Source: Chloroflexota bacterium (lineage in GTDB: Bacteria > Chloroflexota > UBA11872 > VXOZ01). From it: a stretch of 64,000 bases of DNA. The notes under the pieces were generated by a model, which ran no database searches, had not been told where the DNA came from, and saw only the letters and a program-made list of their open reading frames with translations. The position numbers and the translations under genes are program-made. Numbering within the stretch: the stretch's first letter is position 1; the number at the start of each line of letters is the position of its first letter. The stretch is from NCBI GenBank assembly GCA_028874195.1, contig JAPPLM010000054.1, positions 62,001-126,000 of the forward strand. The letters run 5' to 3'. Shown here one piece after another: positions 1 to 9,773 of this stretch.

Positions 1-1226
1 CCTCCAATGCGCTGCGCAACGCCGTGAAAGACCTGGACGGCATCGTGCGCGAAAAAGAGGACGCCATCGAGAGCCGCCAGTACGACGAGGCGGTGGGCCT
101 CGGCGAAAAAGAGGCTGAACTGCGCAAGAAGATCGAAGACCTCGAATCGGACTGGCCGAACAAGGAAGAAAAGTGGCCCGAGGTTACGAAAGAAGACGTG
201 GCGACGGTGGTCTCCATGTGGACGGGCATCCCGGTGACGCGCATTGCCCAGGAGGAATCGGAACGACTGCTCCACATGGAAGAGAACCTGCACGAGAAGG
301 TGGTGAGCCAGGAAGAAGCCATCAGCAACGTCTCCAAGGCCGTGCGGCGGGCGCGTGCCGGTCTCAAAGACCCCAAGCGGCCCATCGGTTCGTTCATCTT
401 TGTGGGCCCCACCGGCTCCGGCAAGACCTACCTCGCCCGGGCGCTGGCGGAGTTCATGTTTGGCAGCAGCGACGCCATGGTCCGGCTCGACATGTCGGAA
501 TACATGGAGAAGCACACGATCTCGCGCCTGGTCGGCGCGCCGCCGGGCTACGTGGGCTATGAAGAAGGCGGCCAACTCACCGAGGCGGTGCGGCGGCGCA
601 GCTACTCCGTGGTGCTCTTGGACGAGATTGAGAAGGCGCACCCCGACGTCTTCAACGTGCTGCTCCAGATCATGGAGGACGGTCGGCTCACCGACGGCAA
701 GGGCCGCACGGTGGACTTCCGCAATACGATCCTCATCATGACCTCGAACGTGGGCGCGCACCTCATCAAGCGCGACGCCGCCGTCGGCTTCCGGCTGGAG
801 GCGACCGACCTGCGCACCGAGGGGCAACTCTACAAAGAGATGCGGGAACGCGTGATGGCGGAAATCAAGAAGACGTTCCGGCCTGAGTTCCTCAATCGCG
901 TGGACAGCGTGGTGGTCTTCCGGCACTTGTCGAAAGAGGACATCATCAACATCGTTGACATTCAACTCGACGAAGTGCGGGCGCGCCTCACCGAGCAGGA
1001 GATTACGCTGGAAGTTACCGACGATGCGAAAGAACTGCTCGTGGAGCAAGGCTATGACCCCGATAACGGCGCCCGACCCCTGCGACGGGTAATCCAAAAC
1101 CTGATCGAGAATGAACTCGCGGAAGGCCTGCTGGCGGAGAAATTCCACGCCGGCGATACCATAACGGTAGAGCGCGACGGTGAGGAATTGCGGTTGGAAG
1201 TGCGGGTGCTGGTGGAGCAGACCTAG
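1..1226 (+). CDS. clpC: ClpC-type AAA+ unfoldase, C-terminal part (5' end outside window)
   Basis: This is the second half of a Hsp100/ClpC ATPase, which unfolds substrates and feeds them to the ClpP peptidase. The frame is open from the window edge, so the N-domain and first AAA+ module lie upstream. Visible in order: the end of the helical middle domain, the D2 Walker A GPTGSGKT (bases 405-428), a Walker B in [13 protein letters not shown] (about 609-645), the sensor-1 region ILIMTSN, and the D2-small domain with the GARPLRR arginine motif. The run [16 protein letters not shown] before Walker A is typical of ClpC rather than ClpB. The gene ends in TAG with no clear terminator after it. Confidence 0.93.
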   Translation, partial: SNALRNAVKDLDGIVREKEDAIESRQYDEAVGLGEKEAELRKKIEDLESDWPNKEEKWPEVTKEDVATVVSMWTGIPVTRIAQEESERLLHMEENLHEKVVSQEEAISNVSKAVRRARAGLKDPKRPIGSFIFVGPTGSGKTYLARALAEFMFGSSDAMVRLDMSEYMEKHTISRLVGAPPGYVGYEEGGQLTEAVRRRSYSVVLLDEIEKAHPDVFNVLLQIMEDGRLTDGKGRTVDFRNTILIMTSNVGAHLIKRDAAVGFRLEATDLRTEGQLYKEMRERVMAEIKKTFRPEFLNRVDSVVVFRHLSKEDIINIVDIQLDEVRARLTEQEITLEVTDDAKELLVEQGYDPDNGARPLRRVIQNLIENELAEGLLAEKFHAGDTITVERDGEELRLEVRVLVEQT

Positions 1227-1403
1227 TTCGGTCAGGGAACTATATGCTTAGCTAGCCAGCAGCACGTAGATATTGGGTCTATGTAAGTCATCTGGTTTGC
1301 AATACAGTTTGCATTCAGGCAAGCGGGTGATTTGCCTATTGGACCTAATAGAGACACCGCAGCCGAGTATGCTTTAGGAGTTGCCCATCGTGGCAGCAGC
1401 CCA

Positions 1404-2507
1404 ATGACTGCTAACGACGTTCGCGGCATCGTTCTTTCTTGGATACACGCCAACATTCCGGAGGTCAGCCTTGGCCTCCCCGAATTTGACGACCGGCTTG
1501 ACCAGTGGCGCATTGCTCTTCTTGCACCACATAACGGCAGAGACCCTGTTGGTGAGGTTCGCGTAGCAAATGGTCAAGTTGTGTTCTCAACGGATTTGGA
1601 TCTGGCCAAAGAGCGCTGCCGTCAACACTTGCCAGCCGAACTTGAAGCTCGGACAAAGCACCCGATCACCTTTCGTCCCATCCCATCCCGGATAGTGCTT
1701 GGGGATGCATCCGAAGCACTTGCGGACTACCCCCCAGGGACAGTGCAGTTGGTTTTCACCTCCCCGCCATACTTCAATGCCAAGCCGGAATATCACGAGA
1801 GCGCGGGCTATGGCGACTATCTTGACCTGCTTCGTGACATATTCTCCAAGTGCCACGACATGCTGTCAGAAGGACGGTTCTTAGTCGTAAACACAAGCCC
1901 TATACTTATTCGCCGGGCACATAGGAGCACCTCGAGTCGACGCTTGCCAATAACCTTTGACCTCCATGCCGTACTTGATGAATTAGGGTTTGAGTTCATT
2001 GACGACATAATCTGGCAAAAGCCTGAGGGTGCAGGCTGGCATTTGGGGAGAGGCCGCAGGTTTGCCGCAGACCGCCAGCCCTTGCAGTACAAGCCAGTTA
2101 CGGTTACAGAAAATGTGGTTGTATACCGCAAGCGAACAGACAAGCTAATTGACTGGAATCTACGCAACCACCCTGATCCAGATGCGATTCGGGCGTCCCT
2201 AATTGAGGATGGATACGAAAGAACCAATGTCTGGCAGCTTCAACCCGCACATCATAGGCAGCATCCCGCAGTTTTTCCCGAATCCTTAGCCGAAAGAGTA
2301 ATCCGCTACTACTCATTCATAGGGGATATGGTACTTGACCCATTTGCCGGAGTTGGCACAACAGGGCGCGTTGCTGGGCGACTAGGAAGGCGCTTCTTCA
2401 TGGTTGAGAAGAGTCTTGACTACTTTGAGCTTCAATGCATGGACATAGACATTCAGAGGTTCTTCCCCGACATACTAGACTTCGAGTTCTTCGCCGGATC
2501 GAGCTAG
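1404..2507 (+). CDS. Beta-class DNA methyltransferase (N4-cytosine or N6-adenine)
   Basis: A SAM-dependent DNA amino-methyltransferase of 367 residues from the ATG at 1404. Catalytic motif IV TSPPY is at about 119-123. SAM-binding motif I DPFAGVGTTG lies near the C-terminus (about 312-321). This IV-before-I order defines the beta class, and TSPPY is common in N4-cytosine enzymes. A possible recognition region lies between the motifs. The start is uncertain: an in-frame TTG at 1332 would add 24 residues and neither start has a good ribosome binding site. The next gene starts six bases after the stop, so this looks like the modification half of a type II restriction-modification operon. Its base composition is less GC-rich than its neighbours, which suggests transfer. 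Confidence 0.85.
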   Translation: MTANDVRGIVLSWIHANIPEVSLGLPEFDDRLDQWRIALLAPHNGRDPVGEVRVANGQVVFSTDLDLAKERCRQHLPAELEARTKHPITFRPIPSRIVLGDASEALADYPPGTVQLVFTSPPYFNAKPEYHESAGYGDYLDLLRDIFSKCHDMLSEGRFLVVNTSPILIRRAHRSTSSRRLPITFDLHAVLDELGFEFIDDIIWQKPEGAGWHLGRGRRFAADRQPLQYKPVTVTENVVVYRKRTDKLIDWNLRNHPDPDAIRASLIEDGYERTNVWQLQPAHHRQHPAVFPESLAERVIRYYSFIGDMVLDPFAGVGTTGRVAGRLGRRFFMVEKSLDYFELQCMDIDIQRFFPDILDFEFFAGSS

Positions 2508-2513
2508 TTAGCC

Positions 2514-3407
2514 ATGTCAAATAAACCGACTTGGGTTGACCCTTTCTCACCTCTTGGCACAAGAGAGGCAACTGCCAAGATTCTTACTGGCAGAAACTAG
2601 CGTCTATTCTATGAAGACGCAACCCGGAAAACTCTCATCGCAACTTACCAAGACCTAGCAAAACTGGCGCGTCTTCATCCACAGGATGATGCTACATGGA
2701 AGGCACACGTCCAAGAACTGATATCCACGAACAGCCTAGAAGATCGGCGGATGCGATTGTGGCTTATCGGTCTCACTAAGAAAACGGCCACTAACCTCGG
2801 CATCAGGGTGTCAGATTACCCGTCTGTTTTCAATGACGTTATGGCTGACATCGAGAGTGTTACTGCGGACGGCCAAGAGCGTCGCGAATTGGCGTTGCTG
2901 CTTTGGTGTGGCACAGCCACCTTGACCATACGAGGCTCGCAGAAGTCAAAGATTGGAAAGTCTTTAGAAGTGTCAATCGCACGAGCCGCGCTTACCTGTA
3001 TTGGCTTGAGGGAAGAGCGCGGTGACTTTCGTCTCAATGTCGAGGCGGATGAGGAAGTTGCACGGGAGACGGATGCGGAGGTTAAAACGCCACGGGGGTT
3101 TGTGCGAGTTGAGGTTGGGCTAATCGGAGTGGGCAACTCTGAGGTGATAGGTGACAAGGTAGGGCGCATGGATCGTAACGGCATCATCCTTATGGACATG
3201 ATTCCGGCAAAGAGCACTGCCTATAGGACAGCAGAGATTCGGGGTGTCCGATTAATTCAACTACGCAACAACCACTCCGTTGAAGAAGTTAGACAACACC
3301 TGTCCGGTTTACATGTGCCAGTGCAAGAAGAACCAATTGCACCAGCTCAAGTGGAACAACGAGTCTTAGACATGCCACTATCTGCATTCAAACGTGGAGA
3401 TTTGTAG
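2514..3407 (+). pseudogene. Probable partner restriction endonuclease, interrupted by TAG at codon 29
   Basis: From the ATG at 2514 the frame reads MSNKPTWVDPFSPLGTREAT up to a TAG at 2598-2600, then continues open without shift to 3407 (297 codons in all). The context AAC-TAG-CGT is explained by one C-to-T change of a CAG glutamine codon. The segment with DAEVKTPRGFVRVEVGLIG and GDKVGR (about codons 190-220) has acidic and lysine residues like a PD-(D/E)XK nuclease core, but I could not assign a family. Position directly after the methyltransferase supports a restriction role. The part after the stop could restart at the ATG at 2751 (218 aa) but would lack the N-terminus. Confidence 0.6.
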
Positions 3408-3527
3408 GCTGTCTTTGATTCGACACAGGCGTTCCTTCATGAAATCGTTCCTGGTAGGCATGAAAGGTAGGCAAGCCCCATGCCTAAATCGGTGCGAGAC
3501 TTCGATGAAGAGCTTCTCTTTATTGTG

Positions 3528-3977
3528 CTAGTCGACGTGTTGTGGTTCGGCTAAGTCAAGCGGCGTCATCGCTACTTCAGACCCCCCTGGACGTAGCCCT
3601 TTAGGGTCTCCAACCCAAACCCAAGTGCGGGGCCCTGCTTTTTCAATTGGTTCTCCTCGTTTAATTAGACCAAGTACCGCTCCGTCTACAGCAGAAGTTC
3701 GATCCTTTGCCCTTGATCCAGTAGACTCCCAATCAGCGTGAGCCGCAATTTCCCCTGAAGACATTGGATTGCCGGGGAACACCTGGAATACGTTGAATAC
3801 CGCATCACGGACAGAGATTACCCCGTTGGCCTCAGTGCTTTGAGACAGGATAAAGTCGAGCATGGCTTGCAAGCCGTCAACGTACAAGTCCAAGGCATCA
3901 CGTTTAGCTTCGGCTGCCGCCAGTTCTTCTCTTGCTAGTTTGATTTCCAAACGAAGTTCATTCGCATCTCTTTCCAC
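3528..3977 (-). CDS. Small protein: coiled coil plus winged-helix-like C-terminal part
   Basis: I do not recognise this 149-residue protein. The GTG at 3977 is chosen because AAGGAG lies eight bases upstream; a GTG at 3986 would overlap that site. The first 45 residues (ERDANELRLEIKLAREELAA onward) form a charged amphipathic helix suited to a coiled coil. Residues about 60-130 contain helices and a WVWVGDP hairpin like a winged-helix domain of the type that decides between site variants. It lies tail to tail with the broken restriction gene. Its upstream region overlaps a strong promoter pointing the other way. Confidence 0.55.
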   Translation of the reverse strand: MERDANELRLEIKLAREELAAAEAKRDALDLYVDGLQAMLDFILSQSTEANGVISVRDAVFNVFQVFPGNPMSSGEIAAHADWESTGSRAKDRTSAVDGAVLGLIKRGEPIEKAGPRTWVWVGDPKGLRPGGSEVAMTPLDLAEPQHVD

Positions 3978-3989
3978 GATAGTCACTCC

Positions 3990-4018
3990 TTGAGTGCTGA
4001 AACCGGCTTTGGTATAAT
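3990..4018 (+). promoter_or_regulatory. Sigma-70 type promoter for the structured RNA
   Basis: A -35 box TTGAGT (3990-3995) and a perfect -10 box TATAAT (4013-4018) are separated by exactly 17 bases. Transcription would start near 4025, at the 5' end of a hairpin-rich, gene-free segment. The -35 box overlaps the ribosome-binding region of the divergent gene. Confidence 0.75.
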
Positions 4019-4020
4019 AG

Positions 4021-4160
4021 ACACAGCACAAGAGACTAGTGGCTTTAGCGCTTCAGAAGCGACTAGTGGCGTTAGCTCTTGGCTGTGTTCGATAGAAGGG
4101 CGGCTAGGTAGTTCTCACTGGCTATGAGAGGGGCTACTTCGCTGCTCTTCTATCTTTTTA
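4021..4160 (+). ncRNA. Candidate structured small RNA with intrinsic terminator
   Basis: About 135 nt directly downstream of a consensus promoter. Stem A pairs 4021-4034 with 4076-4088 (13 base pairs, one bulged A at 4028). It encloses a 5-bp hairpin at 4049-4061 flanked by a near-perfect 16-base direct repeat (4034-4049 and 4061-4076). Stem B pairs 4091-4104 with 4141-4154 as 14 uninterrupted pairs including two G-U, with an inner arm 4108-4137, and is followed by TTTTT at 4155-4159, i.e. a rho-independent terminator. It does not match any riboswitch, 6S, SRP or tmRNA signature I can recognise. It could be an sRNA or an attenuator far ahead of radA. Confidence 0.6.
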
Positions 4161-4465
4161 TACTTTAGCAAACCGCATTCTCTTGTGTCAAATCTTGTTG
4201 TTGCCCTTTACCCCCTTGTGCTTCTCTCACGCTTGCTGCCTGACTAGGACTAGAATAGACTGCGTTTGGGCAGGCAAGCAGATTATTCCCTTCGATTAGT
4301 ACACCTTGATCGCAAAGTCTCAGCCCAGCGCAAGTTGGGCTGCTCGCGTTAAGGCAGCTGGGAGTGCAGCGGACGTGCTTTCGTTACAATGTACTAAAAG
4401 GTAGCACTCGTGGCGGACAGGGAATCTGTCGGCGCACAAAGCAAAAACCGGGGAGAAGGTTGCCG
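4161..4465. other. Gap with no recognised feature
   Basis: Between the RNA terminator and the radA start I see no coding frame with a convincing start and no recognised RNA or repeat. AGAAGG near the end (about 4454-4459) is the radA ribosome binding site. Confidence 0.5.
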
Positions 4466-5914
4466 GTGAGCAAGACCAAGAGCGTATTCGTCTGCCAGCA
4501 ATGCGAGTATGAATCCCCGAAGTGGGCCGGGCAATGCCCCTCCTGCGAGACGTGGAACAGCTTGGTGGAGAGTGTGCAGCGCGAGGGCGCGGCCGGCGCG
4601 GTGCGTTCAGGACAGCGCGCGGCTGCCGCCGTGCCGCAAGCGCAGAAGCTCCAAGACATCCCGCCCAGCGACCTCATGCGCATCGCGGTGCCCATTGGCG
4701 AACTCCACCGCGTCCTGGGCGGCGGCCTGGTGCCGGGGAGCGCGGTGCTCCTCTCCGGCGACCCCGGCATCGGCAAGTCCACGCTTCTGCTGCAATTTGC
4801 CATTGCCCTGGCGCACGCAGACCGGCCGGTGCTCTATGTATCGGGAGAGGAGAGCGCGGCGCAGATTCGCTTGCGGGCGACGCGGCTCGGTCTTGACCCG
4901 CAGGAACTCTATGTCCTCGCCGAGATCGGCTTGGAAGACATCCTGGATGCTATTGCGCAGGTGCGGCCCGGCCTCGTCATCATCGATTCGATTCAAACGC
5001 TCGTCAGTGCGGAACTCACCGGCGTGCCGGGCAGCATCGGGCAGGTGCGGGAGTGCGCTTCTCAGTTGGTGGCGCTGGCCAAGCAAACGGGGGTCACGCT
5101 CTTCATGGTCGGCCACGTCACGAAGGAAGGCACCGTGGCCGGGCCGAAGACGCTGGAACACATGGTGGATACGGTATTGGCGCTGGCCGGTGATCAGCAC
5201 CACAACTATCGCATTCTCAAAGCCACCAAGAACCGCTTTGGCTCCACGAACGAGGTAGGCATCTTCGCCATGCAGGAGCGGGGACTGGTAGAGGTGCCCA
5301 ATCCCTCGGCAGCCTTCCTGGCTGAGCGTGAGCCGATTCCGGGGTCGGCGATTGCCGTGCCGCTGGAGGGTTCACGGCCTCTCCTGGTCGAGGTGCAGGC
5401 GTTGGTGACCTACAGTCCCTTGGCGGTGCCGCGCCGCATGGCGAACGGCTTCGACCAGAGCCGTCTGCACATGCTGATCGCGGTACTCACCAAGCGGGCG
5501 GGTCTGCGCCTGGCCGACCAGGACGTCTACGTAAACGTGGTCGGCGGCTTAGAGTTGGACGAACCCGCGGTTGACCTCGCCGTCTGCTTGGCGATTGCGT
5601 CCAGCGTCGCGGATGTCGCGCTGCCGGGCGATCTGGTTGCGATTGGTGAAGTCGGTCTGGCTGGCGAGCTGCGCAGCGTCTTCAAGCTGGAAGAACGCCT
5701 TCAGGAGGCGGTACGTCGCGGGTACGACCGGGCCTTGCTGCCGCGTACGAGCAAGCTCGGCGCCCTTGGCGACGCCCGTCCCGATCTTTCCCGCGCGGAG
5801 AGCGTACGGCAGGCGATTCGCCTTGCCCTAGGCAAGACGCCAGCAACACATCGCAGAGGGCAAGACGAAGGAGCTCACGAAGGTGCTGAAGAAGCGGCAA
5901 CCCGCCGGAGATAA
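4466..5914 (+). CDS. radA: DNA repair protein RadA (Sms)
   Basis: A RecA-like ATPase that promotes branch migration and processing of recombination intermediates. The 482-residue frame starts at the GTG at 4466 with AGAAGG about seven bases upstream. Visible: an N-terminal zinc finger C10-x2-C13...C24-PS-C27, the Walker A SGDPGIGKST (about 97-106), the RadA-specific KNRFG motif (about 255-259), and a C-terminal Lon-protease-like domain (about 300-450) containing VNVVGGLELDEPAVDLAV. The C-terminal tail is slightly longer than usual and charged. It stands alone on this strand before the ispDF pair. Confidence 0.96.
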   Translation: MSKTKSVFVCQQCEYESPKWAGQCPSCETWNSLVESVQREGAAGAVRSGQRAAAAVPQAQKLQDIPPSDLMRIAVPIGELHRVLGGGLVPGSAVLLSGDPGIGKSTLLLQFAIALAHADRPVLYVSGEESAAQIRLRATRLGLDPQELYVLAEIGLEDILDAIAQVRPGLVIIDSIQTLVSAELTGVPGSIGQVRECASQLVALAKQTGVTLFMVGHVTKEGTVAGPKTLEHMVDTVLALAGDQHHNYRILKATKNRFGSTNEVGIFAMQERGLVEVPNPSAAFLAEREPIPGSAIAVPLEGSRPLLVEVQALVTYSPLAVPRRMANGFDQSRLHMLIAVLTKRAGLRLADQDVYVNVVGGLELDEPAVDLAVCLAIASSVADVALPGDLVAIGEVGLAGELRSVFKLEERLQEAVRRGYDRALLPRTSKLGALGDARPDLSRAESVRQAIRLALGKTPATHRRGQDEGAHEGAEEAATRRR

Positions 5915-5966
5915 GACTAAGCGTACTCTCTAATGGGAGCACTGGCGGAGCGGTTGCAACGTTGTA

Positions 5967-5996
5967 TGTCATTTCGAGCGCAGCGAGAAATCTAGG
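5967..5996. repeat. Dispersed repeat, TGTCATTCCGAGCG family
   Basis: One copy of an intergenic element that begins TGTCATTTCGAGCGCAGCG and ends AAATCTAGG. Further copies are at 11983, 16468, 26467 and 30432. It sits in the 304-base radA-ispD gap. Confidence 0.7.
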
Positions 5997-6055
5997 ACCG
6001 TCGCCTACCATGTCTTTGCTATTGCGATCTCTAGGTGCGCAGCCTGAGCCTATAC

Positions 6056-6086
6056 GAAGATGGATTCCCGCTTTCGCGGGAATGAC
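6056..6086. repeat. Dispersed palindromic repeat, GGATTCCCGC...GCGGGAAT family
   Basis: Inverted repeat ATTCCCGC / GCGGGAAT inside a longer shared unit beginning GAAGATGG and ending TGAC. Related copies are at 11832, 30599, 34843, 34937 and 44696. The ATTCCC-N8-GGGAAT core resembles the dRS3 type known from other bacteria. Confidence 0.75.
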
Positions 6087-6218
6087 AGACTCTGCGCTGG
6101 TTATTTTCGTAGCAATGACGGATCAATTTGCTGGCCGTTTTCAGTGCAAATGCGAACAGTCTCCTGAAGGTGTGGTGAAATCCAATAGAAGCTTTTGCGC
6201 TGGTGGGGGGCCGCGCCT

Positions 6219-6950
6219 GTGACAAACTCCGGTCTGGCGGCAATCATCGTCGGCGGCGGACGCAGCCGCCGCATGCACGGGCACGACAAGCTCTACGCGC
6301 CGCTGGGCGGGCGACCGGTCATTGCCGCGACCGTGGAAGCCTTCGAAGCAGCAGCTTCCGTAGATGCGGTTATTCTCGTCGTGGCGGACGACCGAGTTGC
6401 ACATTGCCAAGCGCTTGCCCGGGAACGCGGCTGGCCTAAGGTACGCGCCATCTGCGCGGGCGGCGCGAGCCGGAGCCACTCGGTAGCCAACGGTCTCCGC
6501 GCGCTGCAGAGTACTCCGGCGGCTTACGTAGCCGTGCACGATGCGGCGCGTCCCTTCGTATCCCCGGAGCTCATCGACAGCACCCTGGCCGCGGCCCAGC
6601 AACACGGCGCGGCAGTTCCCGGCATACCGATTGCCGATACCATCAGGCATGTTGACGGGAACGACCAAGCCTGCGAGACGCTGCCGCGCGACGCCTTGCG
6701 CGCCGTGCAGACTCCTCAGATATTCGCCCGTGCTCTGCTGGAGCAGGCGTACCGAGAGCAGCACGCGCGCCTCGCGTCCTTCACTGATGACGCCGCCGTA
6801 GTGGAGGCTACAGGCGCGCCGATCCATGTGGTGCCGGGAGATTATGGTAACATGAAAATTACCACGCCAACGGACTTGGCCTTTGCCCAGTGGCGAGCGC
6901 ACGAAGCTCACGCCAATGTGCGCTCGCAGCGGAGCGATGGAGACGCGTAA
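6219..6950 (+). CDS. ispD: 2-C-methyl-D-erythritol 4-phosphate cytidylyltransferase
   Basis: Transfers CMP from CTP to MEP in the non-mevalonate isoprenoid pathway. The 243-residue frame begins at the GTG at 6219. The nucleotide-binding loop VGGGRSRRM with the following DKLY lysine is at about 9-24. VHDAARPFV lies near the middle, and TTPTDLAFAQ near the C-terminus contains the conserved Thr-Asp. Its TAA overlaps the ATG of ispF as TAATG, which implies translational coupling of the two MEP-pathway steps. Confidence 0.95.
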   Translation: MTNSGLAAIIVGGGRSRRMHGHDKLYAPLGGRPVIAATVEAFEAAASVDAVILVVADDRVAHCQALARERGWPKVRAICAGGASRSHSVANGLRALQSTPAAYVAVHDAARPFVSPELIDSTLAAAQQHGAAVPGIPIADTIRHVDGNDQACETLPRDALRAVQTPQIFARALLEQAYREQHARLASFTDDAAVVEATGAPIHVVPGDYGNMKITTPTDLAFAQWRAHEAHANVRSQRSDGDA

Positions 6951-7540
6951 TGGAGGCAGCGCAGACCGAAGCACCGCCTGCCGCACAAGATGCAAGCGAA
7001 GCGACTGCCCGAGCCCCTGAATTGCCCCCGCTGCGTATCGGCATCGGCTACGACGTGCACCGCCTTGTCCCCGATCGGCCCCTCGTTCTTGGCGGCGTGC
7101 ACATACCGTACAAACAGGGGCTGGCGGGGCACTCCGACGCTGATGTTTTGCTGCATGCCATCATCGATGCCCTGCTCGGCGCCGCGGCTTTGCCCGACAT
7201 CGGTCGTCAATTTCCCGCGGACGATCCGCGGTACGCGGGTGCAAATAGCTTGCAATTGTTAGATAATGTGCTTAAGCTACTGGCTGAAAGGCAATGGCGC
7301 ATCGTCAACGTAGATAGTACAATCTTGGCAGAAGCGCCCAGACTCGCGAGCTTCATACCTGAAATGCAGGCTACCATTGCTCGCACGTTGGGGGTAGAAG
7401 CAATGAACATCGGCATTAAAGCCACTACCACGGAAGGACTGGACGCCATCGGCGCCGGTCGCGGCATCGCGGCGCACGCCGTGGCACTCCTCATGCACGA
7501 TCCCTCGCTGCAAGACTGCGCGTGTATCTCGCCCCGCTAG
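6950..7540 (+). CDS. ispF: 2-C-methyl-D-erythritol 2,4-cyclodiphosphate synthase
   Basis: Cyclises CDP-ME 2-phosphate to MEcPP with loss of CMP. It has 196 residues from the ATG at 6950, which overlaps the ispD stop. After a 25-residue Ala/Glu-rich leader not typical of the family, the core starts at RIGIGYDVHRL with zinc ligands Asp and His in DVH. GHSDADVLLHAIIDALLGA follows (third zinc ligand His), and the C-terminal TTTEGLDAIGAGRGIAAHA contributes to the substrate and trimer interface. A start closer to the core is possible, but the TAATG coupling favours the one given. Confidence 0.95.
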   Translation: MEAAQTEAPPAAQDASEATARAPELPPLRIGIGYDVHRLVPDRPLVLGGVHIPYKQGLAGHSDADVLLHAIIDALLGAAALPDIGRQFPADDPRYAGANSLQLLDNVLKLLAERQWRIVNVDSTILAEAPRLASFIPEMQATIARTLGVEAMNIGIKATTTEGLDAIGAGRGIAAHAVALLMHDPSLQDCACISPR

Positions 7541-7631
7541 GGGCTGTGGGTGATTGCGCAAGGCCGCCAGGCCCACAAAGCGCAATCCATTGATCACTGA
7601 TGCGCAGTGTTGTAACGAGGGAAGTTTTCTT

Positions 7632-8321
7632 ATGAGCATTCTCCGCGCGCTGCGGCAGGACATTCGCGTAACGCTCGAGCGTGACCCTGCCGCGCGCAAC
7701 GTAATCGAAATCATCTTGGCCTATCCGGGCGTGCACGCCATCTGGTTCTATCGGCTAACGCATGCCCTGTGGCAGGCGGACATTCCGGTTGTGCCGCGCT
7801 TTATCTCCCATATCGCCCGCTTCCTCACCGGCATTGAGATTCACCCGGCGGCAAAGCTCGGTCCGGGTCTCTTCATCGATCACGGCATGGGTGTCGTAAT
7901 CGGCGAGACCGCGGAAATCGGCGAGAACGTCACGCTCTATCAAGGCGTGACCTTAGGGGCGCAGACACTGCACACCGGCAAGCGCCATCCCACCATAGGT
8001 GACAACGTTGTGGTGGGCGCGGGCGCGAAAGTCCTGGGTCCTGTGACCATTGGCGAAGACTGCGTTATTGGCGCGGGGGCAGTCGTGGTGAACGACGTGC
8101 CGCCCCATGCCACGGTGGTAGGCGTGCCGGGTCACGTGGTGGCCATGCGCGACCCCCACACGGGAGAGAGCGCGCGCGTGGTGCAGCCCGACCCCATGGC
8201 CGAAGCGCTCTATGCCTTGCAGAAACGCGTCGTAGACTTGGAGGCGCGGTTGGCGCGCTTTGAGGAAGAGGGAACGCCGGCAGAGCGCGAGGAGACGCTG
8301 GAGCGGTGCCGTGACGCTTAG
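7632..8321 (+). CDS. cysE: Serine O-acetyltransferase
   Basis: Acetylates L-serine with acetyl-CoA to O-acetylserine, the first committed step of cysteine synthesis. It has 229 residues from the ATG at 7632, with GAGGGAAG upstream. The N-terminal helical part contains the [15 protein letters not shown] segment. The C-terminal left-handed beta-helix carries hexapeptide repeats (about 65-170), with [14 protein letters not shown] holding the catalytic His/Asp and [20 protein letters not shown] characteristic of CysE. A charged C-terminal helix follows. The stop lies 11 bases inside cysS, so the two cysteine genes form a coupled pair. Confidence 0.95.
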   Translation: MSILRALRQDIRVTLERDPAARNVIEIILAYPGVHAIWFYRLTHALWQADIPVVPRFISHIARFLTGIEIHPAAKLGPGLFIDHGMGVVIGETAEIGENVTLYQGVTLGAQTLHTGKRHPTIGDNVVVGAGAKVLGPVTIGEDCVIGAGAVVVNDVPPHATVVGVPGHVVAMRDPHTGESARVVQPDPMAEALYALQKRVVDLEARLARFEEEGTPAEREETLERCRDA

Positions 8322-9726
8322 TATTTCCAATACGCTTGGCGGCCAACGCGAGCCGTTCACGCCCCTCGACGGCAAGCACGTCAAGATGTACGTCTGCGGC
8401 ATGACGCCAAAGCGCGAACCCCACATCGGCCACGCCCGCCTCTTCGTCGCCATGGACATGATCCGGCGCTATCTGACGTATCAAGGCTATGAAGTCCAGC
8501 ATGTGCAGAACATCACCGACGTGGACGACAAGATCATCGCGGCGGCGGAACGTGAGGGCGTTACGCCGGATGAAGTAGCGCAGATGTATACAGACGCCTA
8601 TGACGCGGTGATGGGCAATCTCAATGTCCTGCGGGCGCATGAATTCCCAAAGGTGACCGAGACCCTGCCCCAGATCATTGCCATGATAGAGGGACTGATC
8701 GAGAAGGGGGCAGCGTACGCGGCCGAGGAGGCGGTGTACTTCTCCGTTGCGGGCTTTCCGCAGTATGGGGCTCTCTCCACACGTACCGAAGAGAGCGGCA
8801 TTCAGGCAGGCGCCTCCGGGCGGGTGGACGACGAGCCCGGCAAACGCGATCCCCGCGACTTTGCCCTGTGGAAACCGGCGAAGCCCGGCGAACCCTGGTG
8901 GCAAAGCCCATGGGGAAGAGGGCGTCCCGGCTGGCACATCGAATGCAGCACGATGATCTATGAAACGCTGGGCGAGCAGATCGACATTCACGGCGGCGGC
9001 GCGGACCTCATCTTTCCCCACCATGAGAACGAGATTGCCCAGAGCGAGGCGTTTACGGACAAGATCCCTTTCACCAAGTACTGGCTGCACACCGGCTTGC
9101 TGACGATTAACGGCCAGAAGATGGCGCATTCGCTCGGCAACTTCATCACTATCGAGGACATACTGCAGGAGTACAGCGGGCCGGTAGTGCGGCTCTACTT
9201 GCTCTCCGTGCACTATCGTTCCCCGCTCACCTACACACCGGACAATCTCGCGCAGGCCCAGGCCGGCATGGCGCGCTTGACCGGCGCATTGCGCGTGCAA
9301 TCGGAGGGAGACGGGGTCACGGACGCTGCGCTTGTTCAGGCAACCGAGCAGGCAAGGACAGGCTTCTTCGCCGCCATGGATAGCGACTTCAACTCCGCCG
9401 GGGCCTTGGGGCAGCTCTACGAACTGGTGCGCGAGATCAACCGCCTGGGGGCAAACGCCGAACCTTCCACCTTGCAGGCCGCGCAGGAGACATTGGTCAC
9501 CTTGGCCGACATTCTGGGCATCGACCTGCAAGAAGTGCTGGAAGCGGAAATGGCGGCCGGTGACGGCGACACCGCCGGGTTCATCGACTTGCTCGTGGAA
9601 CTGCGGGCCGACCTCCGCAAGGAAAAGCAATTTGCCCTTGCCGACAAGGTGCGCGACGAGCTGGCAGCTTTGGGCATTGCCCTAGAAGATTCACCCGGCG
9701 GCACGGTCTGGCGGCGCAAGTCGTAG
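8311..9726 (+). CDS. cysS: Cysteinyl-tRNA synthetase
   Basis: Class I synthetase charging tRNA-Cys. The 471-residue frame starts at the GTG at 8311, overlapping the cysE end, with GGAG upstream. Signature HIGH is at 38-41, preceded by [11 protein letters not shown]; the zinc-binding Cys29 is present, but the usual CGPTVYDY sequence is altered to [14 protein letters not shown] zinc-ligand motif and [15 protein letters not shown] follow. The KMSKS loop is KMAHS (about 270-274) followed by LGNFITI. The C-terminal DALR-type helical domain is present. The altered loops are unusual but both catalytic signatures are intact. Confidence 0.94.
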   Translation: MTLSISNTLGGQREPFTPLDGKHVKMYVCGMTPKREPHIGHARLFVAMDMIRRYLTYQGYEVQHVQNITDVDDKIIAAAEREGVTPDEVAQMYTDAYDAVMGNLNVLRAHEFPKVTETLPQIIAMIEGLIEKGAAYAAEEAVYFSVAGFPQYGALSTRTEESGIQAGASGRVDDEPGKRDPRDFALWKPAKPGEPWWQSPWGRGRPGWHIECSTMIYETLGEQIDIHGGGADLIFPHHENEIAQSEAFTDKIPFTKYWLHTGLLTINGQKMAHSLGNFITIEDILQEYSGPVVRLYLLSVHYRSPLTYTPDNLAQAQAGMARLTGALRVQSEGDGVTDAALVQATEQARTGFFAAMDSDFNSAGALGQLYELVREINRLGANAEPSTLQAAQETLVTLADILGIDLQEVLEAEMAAGDGDTAGFIDLLVELRADLRKEKQFALADKVRDELAALGIALEDSPGGTVWRRKS

Positions 9727-9773
9727 CGGGGCCGCATGCGCAGAGGATTGGCGCGAACGCTGGTTAGAGGGGC

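Noticed and set aside
4021-4160. 6S RNA or SRP RNA identity for the structured transcript
   Set aside because: It lacks the long central-bubble duplex of 6S and the GNRA-capped SRP Alu/S-domain signature; left as unidentified.
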